Shown here: positions 1-7,929 of the stretch, one piece after another
How positions within the stretch are numbered: the stretch's first letter is position 1
Layout of the letters: each line of letters opens with the position of its first letter
NCBI RefSeq assembly: GCF_022513585.1
Contig: NZ_JAKWBF010000003.1
Coordinates: 124,001 to 188,000, forward strand
Direction: 5' to 3'
Source of the DNA: Gordonia gummivorans
GTDB lineage: Bacteria > Actinomycetota > Actinomycetes > Mycobacteriales > Mycobacteriaceae
DNA: 64,000 bases
The notes under the pieces: model-generated
What the model was told of the DNA's origin: nothing
Databases searched by the model: none
The model's input: only the letters and a program-made list of their open reading frames with translations
Made by a program: the position numbers and the translations under genes

Positions 1-326
1 AGGCCGCCTTCTTCGTCGACCGGTTGTCTGAGGAGAAGATGCCGTTGGCCGGCCTGATCCTCAACCGCACGCATCCGAACCTGACGTCCATCTCGGAGGA
101 GTCGGCCCACGTCGCGCTGGATTCCGTCACCGACGAACTGACTCGCGGAGTGCTGCAGATCCACGCCGATCGCGCCGCGACCGGCAAGCGCGAACTGCAT
201 CTGCTCCAACGCTTCACGGCGTCGCACCCGCGGGTGCCACTCGTCGGGGTGCCATCGCTGCCGTTCGAGGTCGCCGACGCCGTGGCCCTGCGCGCAGTCG
301 CCGAGCAGATCACCGGACGCGGCTGA
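1..326 (+). CDS. ArsA-family anion-transporting ATPase, C-terminal part
   Basis: The reading frame is open from base 3 to the TGA at 324-326, so the gene is cut by the left edge and only the last 107 codons are seen. The visible end (GLILNRTHP, then a helical stretch and VPSLPFEVADAVALR) resembles the C-terminal half of the ArsA/GET3-like ATPases of mycolata. The P-loop lies outside the window. The next genes are whiB4 on the opposite strand and then ponA2, the order around M. tuberculosis Rv3680, which supports the call. In mycobacteria this family works as a cytoplasmic pair of ATPases; the partner would lie further left. Confidence 0.75.
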   Translation, partial: AAFFVDRLSEEKMPLAGLILNRTHPNLTSISEESAHVALDSVTDELTRGVLQIHADRAATGKRELHLLQRFTASHPRVPLVGVPSLPFEVADAVALRAVAEQITGRG

Positions 327-339
327 ACCCGACAGCAGT

Positions 340-651
340 TCAGACCGCGTCGGCGGTCTGGCGTCGTTTCTGTGCGGCGAAGAACGCCGACCACGAGGTC
401 ACCTCGGGATGCTGGCGCAGCAGCGCACGGCGCTGACGTTCGGTCATGCCACCCCAGACGCCGAATTCGACGCGATTGTCGAGGGCGTCGGCGCCGCATT
501 CGAGCTGGACCGGACAGTGACGGCAGATCGTTGCGGCCTTGCGTTGCGCGGCTCCCCGAACGAAAAGTTCATCGGGGTCTCCCCCTCTGCAGCGGGCTTG
601 CGCCACCCAGGTCAAGCGTTCTTCTCCGGTGGAAACTGCCGCTGTCGCCAT
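340..651 (-). CDS. whiB4: WhiB4-like iron-sulfur redox regulator
   Basis: This is a WhiB-family protein of about 103 residues. The four cluster cysteines are visible: one in QARCRGGD, then CRHC, then a fourth in QLEC. They are followed by the family signature GVWGGMTERQRR and a basic C-terminus. WhiB proteins bind a [4Fe-4S] cluster and act as redox-sensing transcription factors; WhiB4 in mycobacteria modulates the oxidative-stress response. The identification as WhiB4 rests on sequence and on the position between the ArsA-like ATPase and ponA2. Two starts are possible: ATG 651 (chosen) or an in-frame GTG at 684 adding 11 residues. Neither has a clear ribosome-binding site. Confidence 0.9.
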   Translation of the reverse strand: MATAAVSTGEERLTWVAQARCRGGDPDELFVRGAAQRKAATICRHCPVQLECGADALDNRVEFGVWGGMTERQRRALLRQHPEVTSWSAFFAAQKRRQTADAV

Positions 652-914
652 CCGCCGACCCCTGTCTGTCGTTGTCCAGAACACTCAGAGAATGCAGACC
701 GTCAATCGCGCTGCTCAGACCACTATTCGATGCGATTGTTAGGTGAGTCACATTCTGCACTCAATCTAGGGATCTGTGCATGGGTGCGCAACCCCTGGGC
801 GAAAGAAAATGGCACATACGTGCAAGCCACGATTGTTTTCGCAGGTCGCGCCGTGAGCTCACCTCTCTAAGGCGATCGATGGGCGTGCTGCGGCAATGTC
901 TCAGAAATCACACG

Positions 915-920
915 TACTCT
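915..920 (+). promoter_or_regulatory. Putative leaderless -10 box of ponA2
   Basis: The hexamer TACTCT ends 7 nt before the GTG start of ponA2, and no Shine-Dalgarno sequence precedes that GTG. This spacing is typical of leaderless actinobacterial genes. It is an inference from sequence spacing only. Confidence 0.4.
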
Positions 921-927
921 GTCGTGT

Positions 928-3375
928 GTGATCTCGAAGAAGCTGTGGTCGCTCGTATGGGCGTGCCTTCTCTCCGGCGTGCTCGTCGCCGGTCTTCTGT
1001 ACCCCGTGGCGAGCAGTGTCGGCGTCATGTCCAACCGCGCCGCGGCCGCCGTGGAGAACGTCTCGTCGGAGTTGCTCAACGGGACGCTGCCCGAGGTGAC
1101 CACCATGACCGACGTCACCGGCAAACCGATCGCGGTGCTCTACGACCAGTACCGCTACCAGGTCGGCTACAACGACATCTCGCCCGACATGATCCGCGCG
1201 ATCATCTCCATCGAGGACCGACGCTTCCTCGAACACGACGGCGTCGACTGGAAGGGCACCATCCGCGCCGCGCTGAAGAACTCGTCGTCGGGTGAGGTGC
1301 AGCAGGGCGCGTCGACCCTCGACCAGCAGTACATCAAGAACTTCCAGCTACTCGTGCTCGCGCGCACCGAGGCCGAACGTCAGACGGCCATCGAGACCAC
1401 ACCGGCGCGCAAGCTGCGCGAGGTGCGCATGGCTCTCACGATGGAGCAGTCGCTGATCGATCAGGCCAAGCGCGACAAAGGACTCGACGACGCTGCGGCC
1501 AAGCAGGAGGCCAAGAAGCAGATCGTCACGCGTTACCTCAACGTCGTCCCGTTCGGCAACAACGCCTACGGCATCGAGGCCGCCGCGCAGACGTACTTCG
1601 GCATCCCCGCCAAGGACCTCAACCTGCAGCAGGCCGCGTTGCTCGCCGGCATGGTGCAGTCGAGTTCGGCACTGAACCCCTACACCAATCCCGACGCCGC
1701 AATGGAACGTCGAAACACCGTGCTGGACACCATGATCCAGAACTTCCCGGAACGCTCCGCGGAACTCGCCGCGGCCAAGGCGTCCCCGCTGGGAGTCCTG
1801 CGACGCCCCCGGACTCCGTCGCAAGGGTGCATCGCGGCGGGCAACAACGGCTTCTTCTGCGATTACGCCATGCAGTTCCTCGCCGAGAACGGGCTGTCCC
1901 GGGATTCGGTGATGCGCGGGGGTTACATCATCCGGACCACCCTCGATCCGGAGATCCAGCGATCCACCACCCGCGCGGTGAAGACGCAGGCCAGCCCCGA
2001 CGCAGACGGCGTCGCCGACGTGATGAGCACGATACGGCCGGGTAAGCGTTCCCACGACGTGCTGTCGATGGCGTCGAGCCGCGACTACGGACTCAATCTC
2101 CGGGCCGGTCAGACAGTCCAGCCACAACCCTTCTCGATGGTCGGCGACGGCGCCGGCTCGGTCTTCAAGATCTTCACCGTCGCCGCGGCGATGGAGAAGG
2201 GGCTCGGTGCCGGCTCCAACATCCAGGTTCCGGGGTCGATCGCCGTCTACGGCATGGGCAACAGCGGCGGCAGCTATGGCTGCCCGGTCAACGCCTACTG
2301 CGTGAAGAACGACGGCAAGTACCCGGCGTCGATGTCGGTCACGCAGGCTCTCGCACAGTCGCCGAACACCGCGTTCGTGAAGCTGCTGCAGGAGGTCGGG
2401 GTCAAGCCCGCCGTCGACATGGCGGTGCGCCTGGGTCTGCGTTCGTACACCATTCCGGGGTCGTCGGGCTTCGGCGAGAAGAGCATGGCGCAGTACGTCA
2501 AGGATGGGAACTTCGGTTCCTTCACGCTCGGACCGCTGCCGCTGAACGCGCTCGAACTGTCCAACGTCGCCGCGACGCTGGCGTCGGGCGGCACCTGGTG
2601 CCCGCCTAATCCGATCAAGTCGATCAGCAAGATCAAACGCGACCAGTACGGCAACCCGGTGATGGGCCCCAACGGCCAGCCGGCGCTCACCGCGGTCCCG
2701 TTCACCACGCCTGCTTGCGAGCAGGTGGTGGAGCCGGGTCTGGCCAACACCCTCGCCAACGCGATGAGCCAGGACGACCGCGGCGGCACGTCGGCCGCGG
2801 CCGCCGGCACCATCGGCTGGACACTGCCGAGTTCCGGTAAGACCGGCACCACCGAAGCGCACCGCAGTTCGGCGTTCGTCGGGTTCACCAACCAGATCGC
2901 CGGTGCCGCCTACGTCTACAGCGACGGCCCCAACCCGCAGGGTGTGTGCACCAGCCCGCTGCGTTCCTGCTACGACGGCAACGTGTACGGCGGCTACGAA
3001 CCCGCGCGCACCTGGTATCAGGCGATGCTCCCGGTCGCGACCAAGTTCGGTCCCGTCCGGCTGCCACCGAATGATCCCGCGTATCTGAACGGCACGAGTC
3101 GTGGTCGCATCCCGCAGGTCAGCGGGCTCACCGCGAGCGCGGCGACCTCGCGTCTGCAGGCTGCCGGGTTCAAGGTCAACCAGCTCGACGTCGACAGCTC
3201 CCGCCCGCAGGGCACGGTGGTGTTCACTGCCCCCTCGGACTCGGCGATGCCCGGGAGCGTGATCACGATCTACGTGAGCAACGGCCGACGCGGAGCCCGC
3301 GACAACAACGGCCCCACCGAGACCACCGTTCAGGTACCCGGCGTCGGACCGGTGGTGATCCAGCTCCCCGGCTGA
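928..3375 (+). CDS. ponA2: Bifunctional class A penicillin-binding protein (PonA2-like)
   Basis: This 815-residue protein polymerises and cross-links peptidoglycan outside the membrane. It has an N-terminal membrane anchor (about residues 5-30), a GT51 glycosyltransferase domain (about 60-270, catalytic motif EDRRFLEHDG and GASTLDQQY), a transpeptidase domain (about 340-670, active-site SVFK, then SPN in QSPNTAF, then KTGTTEAH), and a C-terminal PASTA domain (about 715-785). This is the PonA2 arrangement of mycobacteria. Compared with mycobacterial PonA2 as remembered, there is an extra charged segment of roughly 20 residues (DQAKRDKGLDDAAAKQEAKK) in the GT51 domain before TRYLN. The GTG start is chosen because the anchor follows immediately. 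It is followed by a metallophosphoesterase gene, as in M. tuberculosis. Confidence 0.95.
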   Translation: MISKKLWSLVWACLLSGVLVAGLLYPVASSVGVMSNRAAAAVENVSSELLNGTLPEVTTMTDVTGKPIAVLYDQYRYQVGYNDISPDMIRAIISIEDRRFLEHDGVDWKGTIRAALKNSSSGEVQQGASTLDQQYIKNFQLLVLARTEAERQTAIETTPARKLREVRMALTMEQSLIDQAKRDKGLDDAAAKQEAKKQIVTRYLNVVPFGNNAYGIEAAAQTYFGIPAKDLNLQQAALLAGMVQSSSALNPYTNPDAAMERRNTVLDTMIQNFPERSAELAAAKASPLGVLRRPRTPSQGCIAAGNNGFFCDYAMQFLAENGLSRDSVMRGGYIIRTTLDPEIQRSTTRAVKTQASPDADGVADVMSTIRPGKRSHDVLSMASSRDYGLNLRAGQTVQPQPFSMVGDGAGSVFKIFTVAAAMEKGLGAGSNIQVPGSIAVYGMGNSGGSYGCPVNAYCVKNDGKYPASMSVTQALAQSPNTAFVKLLQEVGVKPAVDMAVRLGLRSYTIPGSSGFGEKSMAQYVKDGNFGSFTLGPLPLNALELSNVAATLASGGTWCPPNPIKSISKIKRDQYGNPVMGPNGQPALTAVPFTTPACEQVVEPGLANTLANAMSQDDRGGTSAAAAGTIGWTLPSSGKTGTTEAHRSSAFVGFTNQIAGAAYVYSDGPNPQGVCTSPLRSCYDGNVYGGYEPARTWYQAMLPVATKFGPVRLPPNDPAYLNGTSRGRIPQVSGLTASAATSRLQAAGFKVNQLDVDSSRPQGTVVFTAPSDSAMPGSVITIYVSNGRRGARDNNGPTETTVQVPGVGPVVIQLPG

Positions 3376-3411
3376 CCGCGTATCCGGGTGCCCCATCAAC
3401 TCCCGGCTGCG

Positions 3412-3417
3412 TATCCT
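3412..3417 (+). promoter_or_regulatory. Putative leaderless -10 box of the metallophosphoesterase gene
   Basis: TATCCT lies 6 nt before ATG 3424 and no ribosome-binding site is present, so a leaderless transcript starting at or next to this ATG is plausible. Confidence 0.4.
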
Positions 3418-3423
3418 GAGCAG

Positions 3424-4419
3424 ATGGTCCAACTCGACAGCCGCGTGGACGCGCTCCGGTCCGCGCTCACACCGAAAGCCTCCGGCCGCGTCCTTGCCGC
3501 GGGTGCGGGTCTCGCGGCGGCGGGCCTGTTCTACTCGACGGTGATCGAGCGCAACGCATTCACGCTGCGTCACACCACGCTCTCCGTCCTGGAACCGGGC
3601 GCCACGCCGCTGCGGGTGCTGCACATCAGCGACCTGCACATGATGCCCAACCAGCGCCTCAAGCAGGCGTGGGTGTCGGAGCTGGAGTCTCTCGAACCCG
3701 ACTTGGTGGTCAACACCGGCGACAACCTCGCCCACCCGCAGGCCGTGCCCGCGGTGATCCAGTCGCTCGGCGGTCTGCTGTCGCGCCCGGGCCTGTTCGT
3801 CTTCGGCTCCAACGACTACTTCGGTCCGCGCGCGAAGAACCCGCTCAAGTACTTCAAGAAGGATCACCAGCGCACCCACGGCGATCCGTTGCCCTGGCAA
3901 GACCTACGCGCCGCGTTCACCGAGCGCGGATGGCTCGATGCCACCCACACCGTGCGCGAACTCGAAGTCGGTGGCGTGCGCGTCGTGGCGGCCGGTGTCG
4001 ACGACCCGCACATCGAACGCGACCGCTACGAGACCATCGAAGGTCGGCCCAACCCTCTCGCCCACCTGCGGCTCGGCCTCACCCACTCGCCCGAACCCCG
4101 CGTGCTCGACCGGTTTGCCGCCGACGGATACGACCTGATCATGGCGGGCCACACCCATGGTGGACAGTTGTGCCTGCCGTTCTTCGGTGCGCTGGTCACC
4201 AACTGCAACCTCGACCGATCGCGGGTGAAGGGGCCGTCGAATTGGGGTGCGACCACGAAGCTGCACGTCAGCGCGGGCCTGGGCACCTCACCGTATGCAC
4301 CGGCACGATTCTGCTGCCGCCCCGAGGCGAGCCTGCTCACGCTGACCCCGGTGTCCCACGGCGACGCCGAGTACGACGCCGACCATTCCCTTCCGCAGCT
4401 GGCCACCGAGACCACCTGA
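3424..4419 (+). CDS. Metallophosphoesterase (calcineurin-like)
   Basis: The 331-residue product has the dimetal phosphoesterase motifs in order: DLHM in HISDLHMMPN, GDN in NTGDNLAHP, GSND where GNH(E/D) is usual, and AGHTHGGQ near the C-terminus. An N-terminal hydrophobic segment (about residues 20-38) precedes the catalytic domain, so the enzyme is probably membrane-anchored. This is the family of Rv3683, and the gene follows ponA2 directly as in mycobacteria. The natural substrate is unknown. A GTG at 3388 could add 12 residues; ATG 3424 is preferred because of the -10-like hexamer just upstream. Confidence 0.85.
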   Translation: MVQLDSRVDALRSALTPKASGRVLAAGAGLAAAGLFYSTVIERNAFTLRHTTLSVLEPGATPLRVLHISDLHMMPNQRLKQAWVSELESLEPDLVVNTGDNLAHPQAVPAVIQSLGGLLSRPGLFVFGSNDYFGPRAKNPLKYFKKDHQRTHGDPLPWQDLRAAFTERGWLDATHTVRELEVGGVRVVAAGVDDPHIERDRYETIEGRPNPLAHLRLGLTHSPEPRVLDRFAADGYDLIMAGHTHGGQLCLPFFGALVTNCNLDRSRVKGPSNWGATTKLHVSAGLGTSPYAPARFCCRPEASLLTLTPVSHGDAEYDADHSLPQLATETT

Positions 4420-4437
4420 TCCCGGCATGTCTCCCAA

Positions 4438-5133
4438 GTGAGCGCCGCCGACGTCCGCGTCCTGGCCTTCGACACCTTCGGCACCGTCACCGACTGGTTC
4501 AGCGGTATCTCCGACGCGGTCCGCAACGCCGTGCCTGACGTCGACGCCGCCGAGTTCGCCCGCGAATGGCGTCGGCGCTACGCCCCGATCCTGGCTCGCG
4601 TCGAATCCGGCGAGCTACCGTGGCGCGGCCTCGACGACCTGCAGCGGGAGACCCTCGCCGACGTCACGCGCGCCTTCGGCATCAGCCTCGACGACACAGG
4701 GGCCGAGTACCTCCTCGGCGCCTGGCGCACCATTCCCGGCTGGCCCGACTCCGCCCCCGGACTCCAGCGGCTCAAGAGTGGATACACCGTGTGCGCACTC
4801 AGCAACGGCAGTGTCGCGCTGTTGACGGCCATGGCCAAACACAACGGCTTCGGATGGGACTTCATCGGCGGCTCCGACCTCTGGCATCACTACAAACCGG
4901 CCCGCGAAGTCTATTGCGGGCTGGTCGAACTCATGGAGTGCTCGCCGGCCGAAGTGATGATGGTGGCCACCCATCAGCACGACCTCGACGCCGCCCGCTC
5001 CCACGGCCTCCGCTCCGCATTCATCGAACGACCCGACGAATGGGGTGGCGCACCCAAGGACGATTCCGGCTCACCGCACAACGACTTTCACGCCTCGAGC
5101 CTGCTCGATCTCGCCGATCAGCTCGGTGTGTGA
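4438..5133 (+). CDS. HAD-superfamily hydrolase, haloacid dehalogenase type II-like
   Basis: The 231-residue protein opens with the HAD nucleophile motif FDTFGTVTDW, the hallmark of the (S)-2-haloacid dehalogenase subgroup. Motif II is in CALSNGS and the lysine of motif III is in HHYKPAREVY; motif IV is in VATHQHDLDAAR. It would hydrolyse a small halo-acid or phosphate ester in the cytoplasm, but the substrate cannot be read from sequence. The start is a GTG 18 nt after the phosphoesterase stop, so the two may be co-transcribed. It converges on the enoyl-CoA hydratase gene. Confidence 0.8.
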   Translation: MSAADVRVLAFDTFGTVTDWFSGISDAVRNAVPDVDAAEFAREWRRRYAPILARVESGELPWRGLDDLQRETLADVTRAFGISLDDTGAEYLLGAWRTIPGWPDSAPGLQRLKSGYTVCALSNGSVALLTAMAKHNGFGWDFIGGSDLWHHYKPAREVYCGLVELMECSPAEVMMVATHQHDLDAARSHGLRSAFIERPDEWGGAPKDDSGSPHNDFHASSLLDLADQLGV

Positions 5134-5169
5134 AGCTCTCTACACTCATCTATCGAAAAAATCCGCGGA

Positions 5170-5946
5170 TCATTCACCGTGGCGGCCGGCCCCGTCCGCA
5201 AAGCGTGTCGCACCCGATACCGCCCCGGCGGCAAGGGATTCCAGGCCGTGGGCGAATTCGTTGCGCATGGCGTCGGCCGTGTCGAAGCCACCCTGCTCCA
5301 GCATCGACATCCGGTCGTGCCGGAGGCAGGTCTGCGGCAGGGTGGCCAGCTCATGCGCCAATTGCACCGCCCGATCCAGCGATTCTCCGTGTGGAACAAC
5401 ACGATTCACCAGACCAAAGCTCAACGCCTCGCCGGCCGACACCGCACGCCCGGTGAGGACCAGATCCATGGCGCGGCTGTGACCGATGAGTCGCGGCAAC
5501 CGCACCGTCCCACCGTCGATCAGTGGCACGCCCCAGCGTCGACAGAAGACGCCCAGTACGGCGTCGTCGTCGGCGACGCGCAAGTCGGCCCAGCAGGCGA
5601 GTTCCAGTCCACCGGCCACGGCATGGCCGGAGATCGCGGCAATCACCGGCTTGGACAATCGCATTCGCGAGACCCCCATCGGCGCGTCGCCTTCCGGGTC
5701 GACGCGGTTCGGATCACCCGCCGCGATCGCTTTCAGATCGGCTCCCGCGCAGAACGTCCCGCCCTCGCCGTAGAGCACCGCGACAGATTGGCCGGGGTCA
5801 GCGTCGAACGCACGGAACGCGTCGGCGAGATCGTGCGCGGTCCGACGATCGACGGCGTTGCGGACCTCTGGGCGATTGATCCCGACGATGGTCACCTCGC
5901 CGTCGGTGCGGACGACGACCGGCGAACGCCCGCTACTCGCCGCCAC
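5170..5946 (-). CDS. Enoyl-CoA hydratase/isomerase family protein
   Basis: The 258-residue product has the crotonase fold. Oxyanion-hole segments are visible in GGTFCAGADLKAIA and in SGHAVAGGLELACWADLRVA, the latter carrying a catalytic-type glutamate. The segment RRWGVPLIDGGTVRLPRLIG is typical of the ECH subgroup that acts on CoA thioesters in fatty-acid or aromatic breakdown. The exact substrate is unknown. The start overlaps the end of the upstream 92-residue gene by 14 nt, so the two form an operon on the minus strand. Confidence 0.88.
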   Translation of the reverse strand: MAASSGRSPVVVRTDGEVTIVGINRPEVRNAVDRRTAHDLADAFRAFDADPGQSVAVLYGEGGTFCAGADLKAIAAGDPNRVDPEGDAPMGVSRMRLSKPVIAAISGHAVAGGLELACWADLRVADDDAVLGVFCRRWGVPLIDGGTVRLPRLIGHSRAMDLVLTGRAVSAGEALSFGLVNRVVPHGESLDRAVQLAHELATLPQTCLRHDRMSMLEQGGFDTADAMRNEFAHGLESLAAGAVSGATRFADGAGRHGE

Positions 5947-6211
5947 AGCCGGCCGCCTTCACCTCGGCCATCGTCAGGAGCACCGTGACCCGACTCTGGT
6001 CGAGCTCGTCGGTGTCGGCGTCGTGATCGTCGAGCGCGAACTGCCTGAGATTTGCCAGGTTGACCACGTAGGCCTTGCTGTCTCCGCCGGTCAGCAGCGT
6101 GAGCGGACTGCGGTCAGAGATCACCTCCCGAACGAACGCCACCACCTCCGGCAGCGATTCGGTGAACAGAATCTGGATCTCGAGCTCGTCTGATGTGAGT
6201 AGAGTTGCCAT
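5933..6211 (-). CDS. Uncharacterised 92-residue protein
   Basis: I do not recognise this family. The product is acidic, with a predicted alpha/beta pattern (LLTSDELEIQILF, then VVAFVREVI, then a C-terminal VTVLLTMAEVKAAGCGG). No membrane segment or signal peptide is visible. It ends inside the first codons of the enoyl-CoA hydratase gene (14-nt overlap), which implies translational coupling. The ATG at 6211 is chosen because the upstream codons of the longer frame are Arg/Trp-rich and non-coding in style. It is divergent from betB, with 164 nt between them. Confidence 0.6.
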   Translation of the reverse strand: MATLLTSDELEIQILFTESLPEVVAFVREVISDRSPLTLLTGGDSKAYVVNLANLRQFALDDHDADTDELDQSRVTVLLTMAEVKAAGCGGE

Positions 6212-6375
6212 GTGGCCATCGTCACACACCCGCGCGCGGGCAATACGCAAGATGATGGGACCCGACGCACCGCTACGTTTCCGGGTATCGCGACGTCGCG
6301 GCTCTGCCCGGCATATCCACACCCACATCCGAACGCCAACGGTCCTGATCACCGCCGCGGAGAGGCCAAATTCCC

Positions 6376-7929
6376 GTGACATCCAGCAGTTCTGTCGACC
6401 CACTCGATTCGCCGTTGGTCGGAGACCACCATCTCTACGTCGGCGACCACCATCTCTATATCGACGGCCGCTGGCGCGCAGCCGGAGATGGCGGCACCCG
6501 GGACATCATCAACCCCGCGACCGGATCGGTGTTCGCCGTCGTCGACGAAGCCACACCCGCCGACGCCACGGACGCAATCGCCGCCGCCCGCGCGGCCTTC
6601 GACGCCGGCGAATGGCCGGCCACCCCGATCGCCGAACGCGCCGATCTCCTCCGCCGGATCGCCGACCTGCTCGTCCGGGACAAGGCCGAGCTCGCACGCA
6701 TCGAAACCCTCGACACAGGAAAGACCCTGGCGGAGAGCGAGATCGACATCGACGACGTGATCTCCGTGTTCCGCTACTACGCGAGTCTGGCCGAAACGGA
6801 ATCCGATCGGCTCGTCGACGTCGGGGTCGCGGGCGTCATCAGCCGGGTGGTCCACGAGCCGATCGGCGTCTGCGTCCTGATCGCCCCCTGGAACTACCCG
6901 CTGCTTCAGATCTCCTGGAAGATCGCGCCGGCACTGGTCGCCGGATGCACCATGATCGCGAAGCCCAGCGAGGTCACGCCGCTGAGCACCATCGCCTTCG
7001 TCAGGTTGTGCGAGGAGGCGGGCGTGCCACCCGGCGTACTCAATCTCGTCCAGGGAGCCGGCTCGCGTCTCGGCACCGCACTGACCGACACCGACGACGT
7101 CGACTTCATCTCGTTCACCGGCGGATTGTCGACCGGCCGGATCATCTCGGAGACCGCGGCCAAGCATGTCACCAAGGTCGCGGTGGAACTCGGCGGCAAG
7201 AATCCGCACATCGTGTTCGCCGACGCCGACTGGGACTCCTCCGTCGAACAGGTCCTGGCCGGCGTCTTCCTGCACTCCGGCCAGGTCTGCTCGTCGGGCA
7301 CACGGCTGATCGTGGACAGTGCGATCGCCGACCGCTTCGTCGACGCCCTGGTGGAGCGGGCCGGGCAGATCCGCATGGGCGACGGCCTGGACCCCGCATC
7401 GAAGACCGGTCCGCTCGTGTCGCAGGCGCAACTGGACAAGATGAACAGCTACGTCGCAACCGCAACCGAGGAGGGCGCTGTCTTACGTTGTGGCGGTGGA
7501 CCTCCCGAGCGCGATGACCTCGACCCCGGCGGATACTGGTTCGCGCCCACCATCTTCGACCGCTGCGACCGGTCGATGGCGATCGTGCGCGACGAGACCT
7601 TCGGTCCCATCCTCACCGTCGAGCGCTTCGACACCGCAGCGGAGGCCCTCGCGCTCGGCAACGACACCGACTACGGTCTCGCCGCGGGAGTTCGGACATC
7701 CGACGACGCGGTCGGCGAACACATGGTCCGCGGCCTTCGACACGGCACCGTGTGGCTCAACGACTTCGGCTATTACACCCCTGCCGCCGAATGGGGAGGA
7801 TTCGGCAAGTCCGGCAACGGACGGGAGCTCGGACCCACCGGGCTGGCCGAATATCAAGAAACCAAACATATCTGGCACAACACCGCGCCGTCGGCGTCGC
7901 AGTGGTTCACCCACGAGAAGGACGACTGA
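6376..7929 (+). CDS. betB: Aldehyde dehydrogenase, betaine-aldehyde type
   Basis: The 517-residue NAD(P)-dependent aldehyde dehydrogenase carries the catalytic glutamate region VELGGKNPH and the nucleophilic cysteine in SGQVCSSGTR. The cofactor region APWNYPLLQ is also present. Oxidation of betaine aldehyde to glycine betaine is inferred from the operon: a permease and a GMC choline dehydrogenase-like enzyme follow directly. The start is GTG 6376 with AGAGG upstream. Just before the conserved YIDGRWR start of the family, VGDHHLY is encoded twice in tandem. Gene symbol and substrate are inferences; other aldehydes are possible. Confidence 0.85.
   Translation: MTSSSSVDPLDSPLVGDHHLYVGDHHLYIDGRWRAAGDGGTRDIINPATGSVFAVVDEATPADATDAIAAARAAFDAGEWPATPIAERADLLRRIADLLVRDKAELARIETLDTGKTLAESEIDIDDVISVFRYYASLAETESDRLVDVGVAGVISRVVHEPIGVCVLIAPWNYPLLQISWKIAPALVAGCTMIAKPSEVTPLSTIAFVRLCEEAGVPPGVLNLVQGAGSRLGTALTDTDDVDFISFTGGLSTGRIISETAAKHVTKVAVELGGKNPHIVFADADWDSSVEQVLAGVFLHSGQVCSSGTRLIVDSAIADRFVDALVERAGQIRMGDGLDPASKTGPLVSQAQLDKMNSYVATATEEGAVLRCGGGPPERDDLDPGGYWFAPTIFDRCDRSMAIVRDETFGPILTVERFDTAAEALALGNDTDYGLAAGVRTSDDAVGEHMVRGLRHGTVWLNDFGYYTPAAEWGGFGKSGNGRELGPTGLAEYQETKHIWHNTAPSASQWFTHEKDD
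6418..6459 (+). repeat. In-frame 21-bp tandem duplication inside betB
   Basis: Two adjacent 21-bp units (6418-6438 and 6439-6459) differ at two positions and each encodes VGDHHLY. The duplication lies in the N-terminal arm, before the first conserved strand of the aldehyde dehydrogenase, and keeps the frame. Confidence 0.9.

Noticed and set aside
1348-3900. An 850-codon open frame on the minus strand opposite ponA2
   Set aside because: It lies entirely antisense to ponA2 and the phosphoesterase, has extreme Arg/His/Gly content and no domain pattern. Long antisense frames are expected at this GC content.
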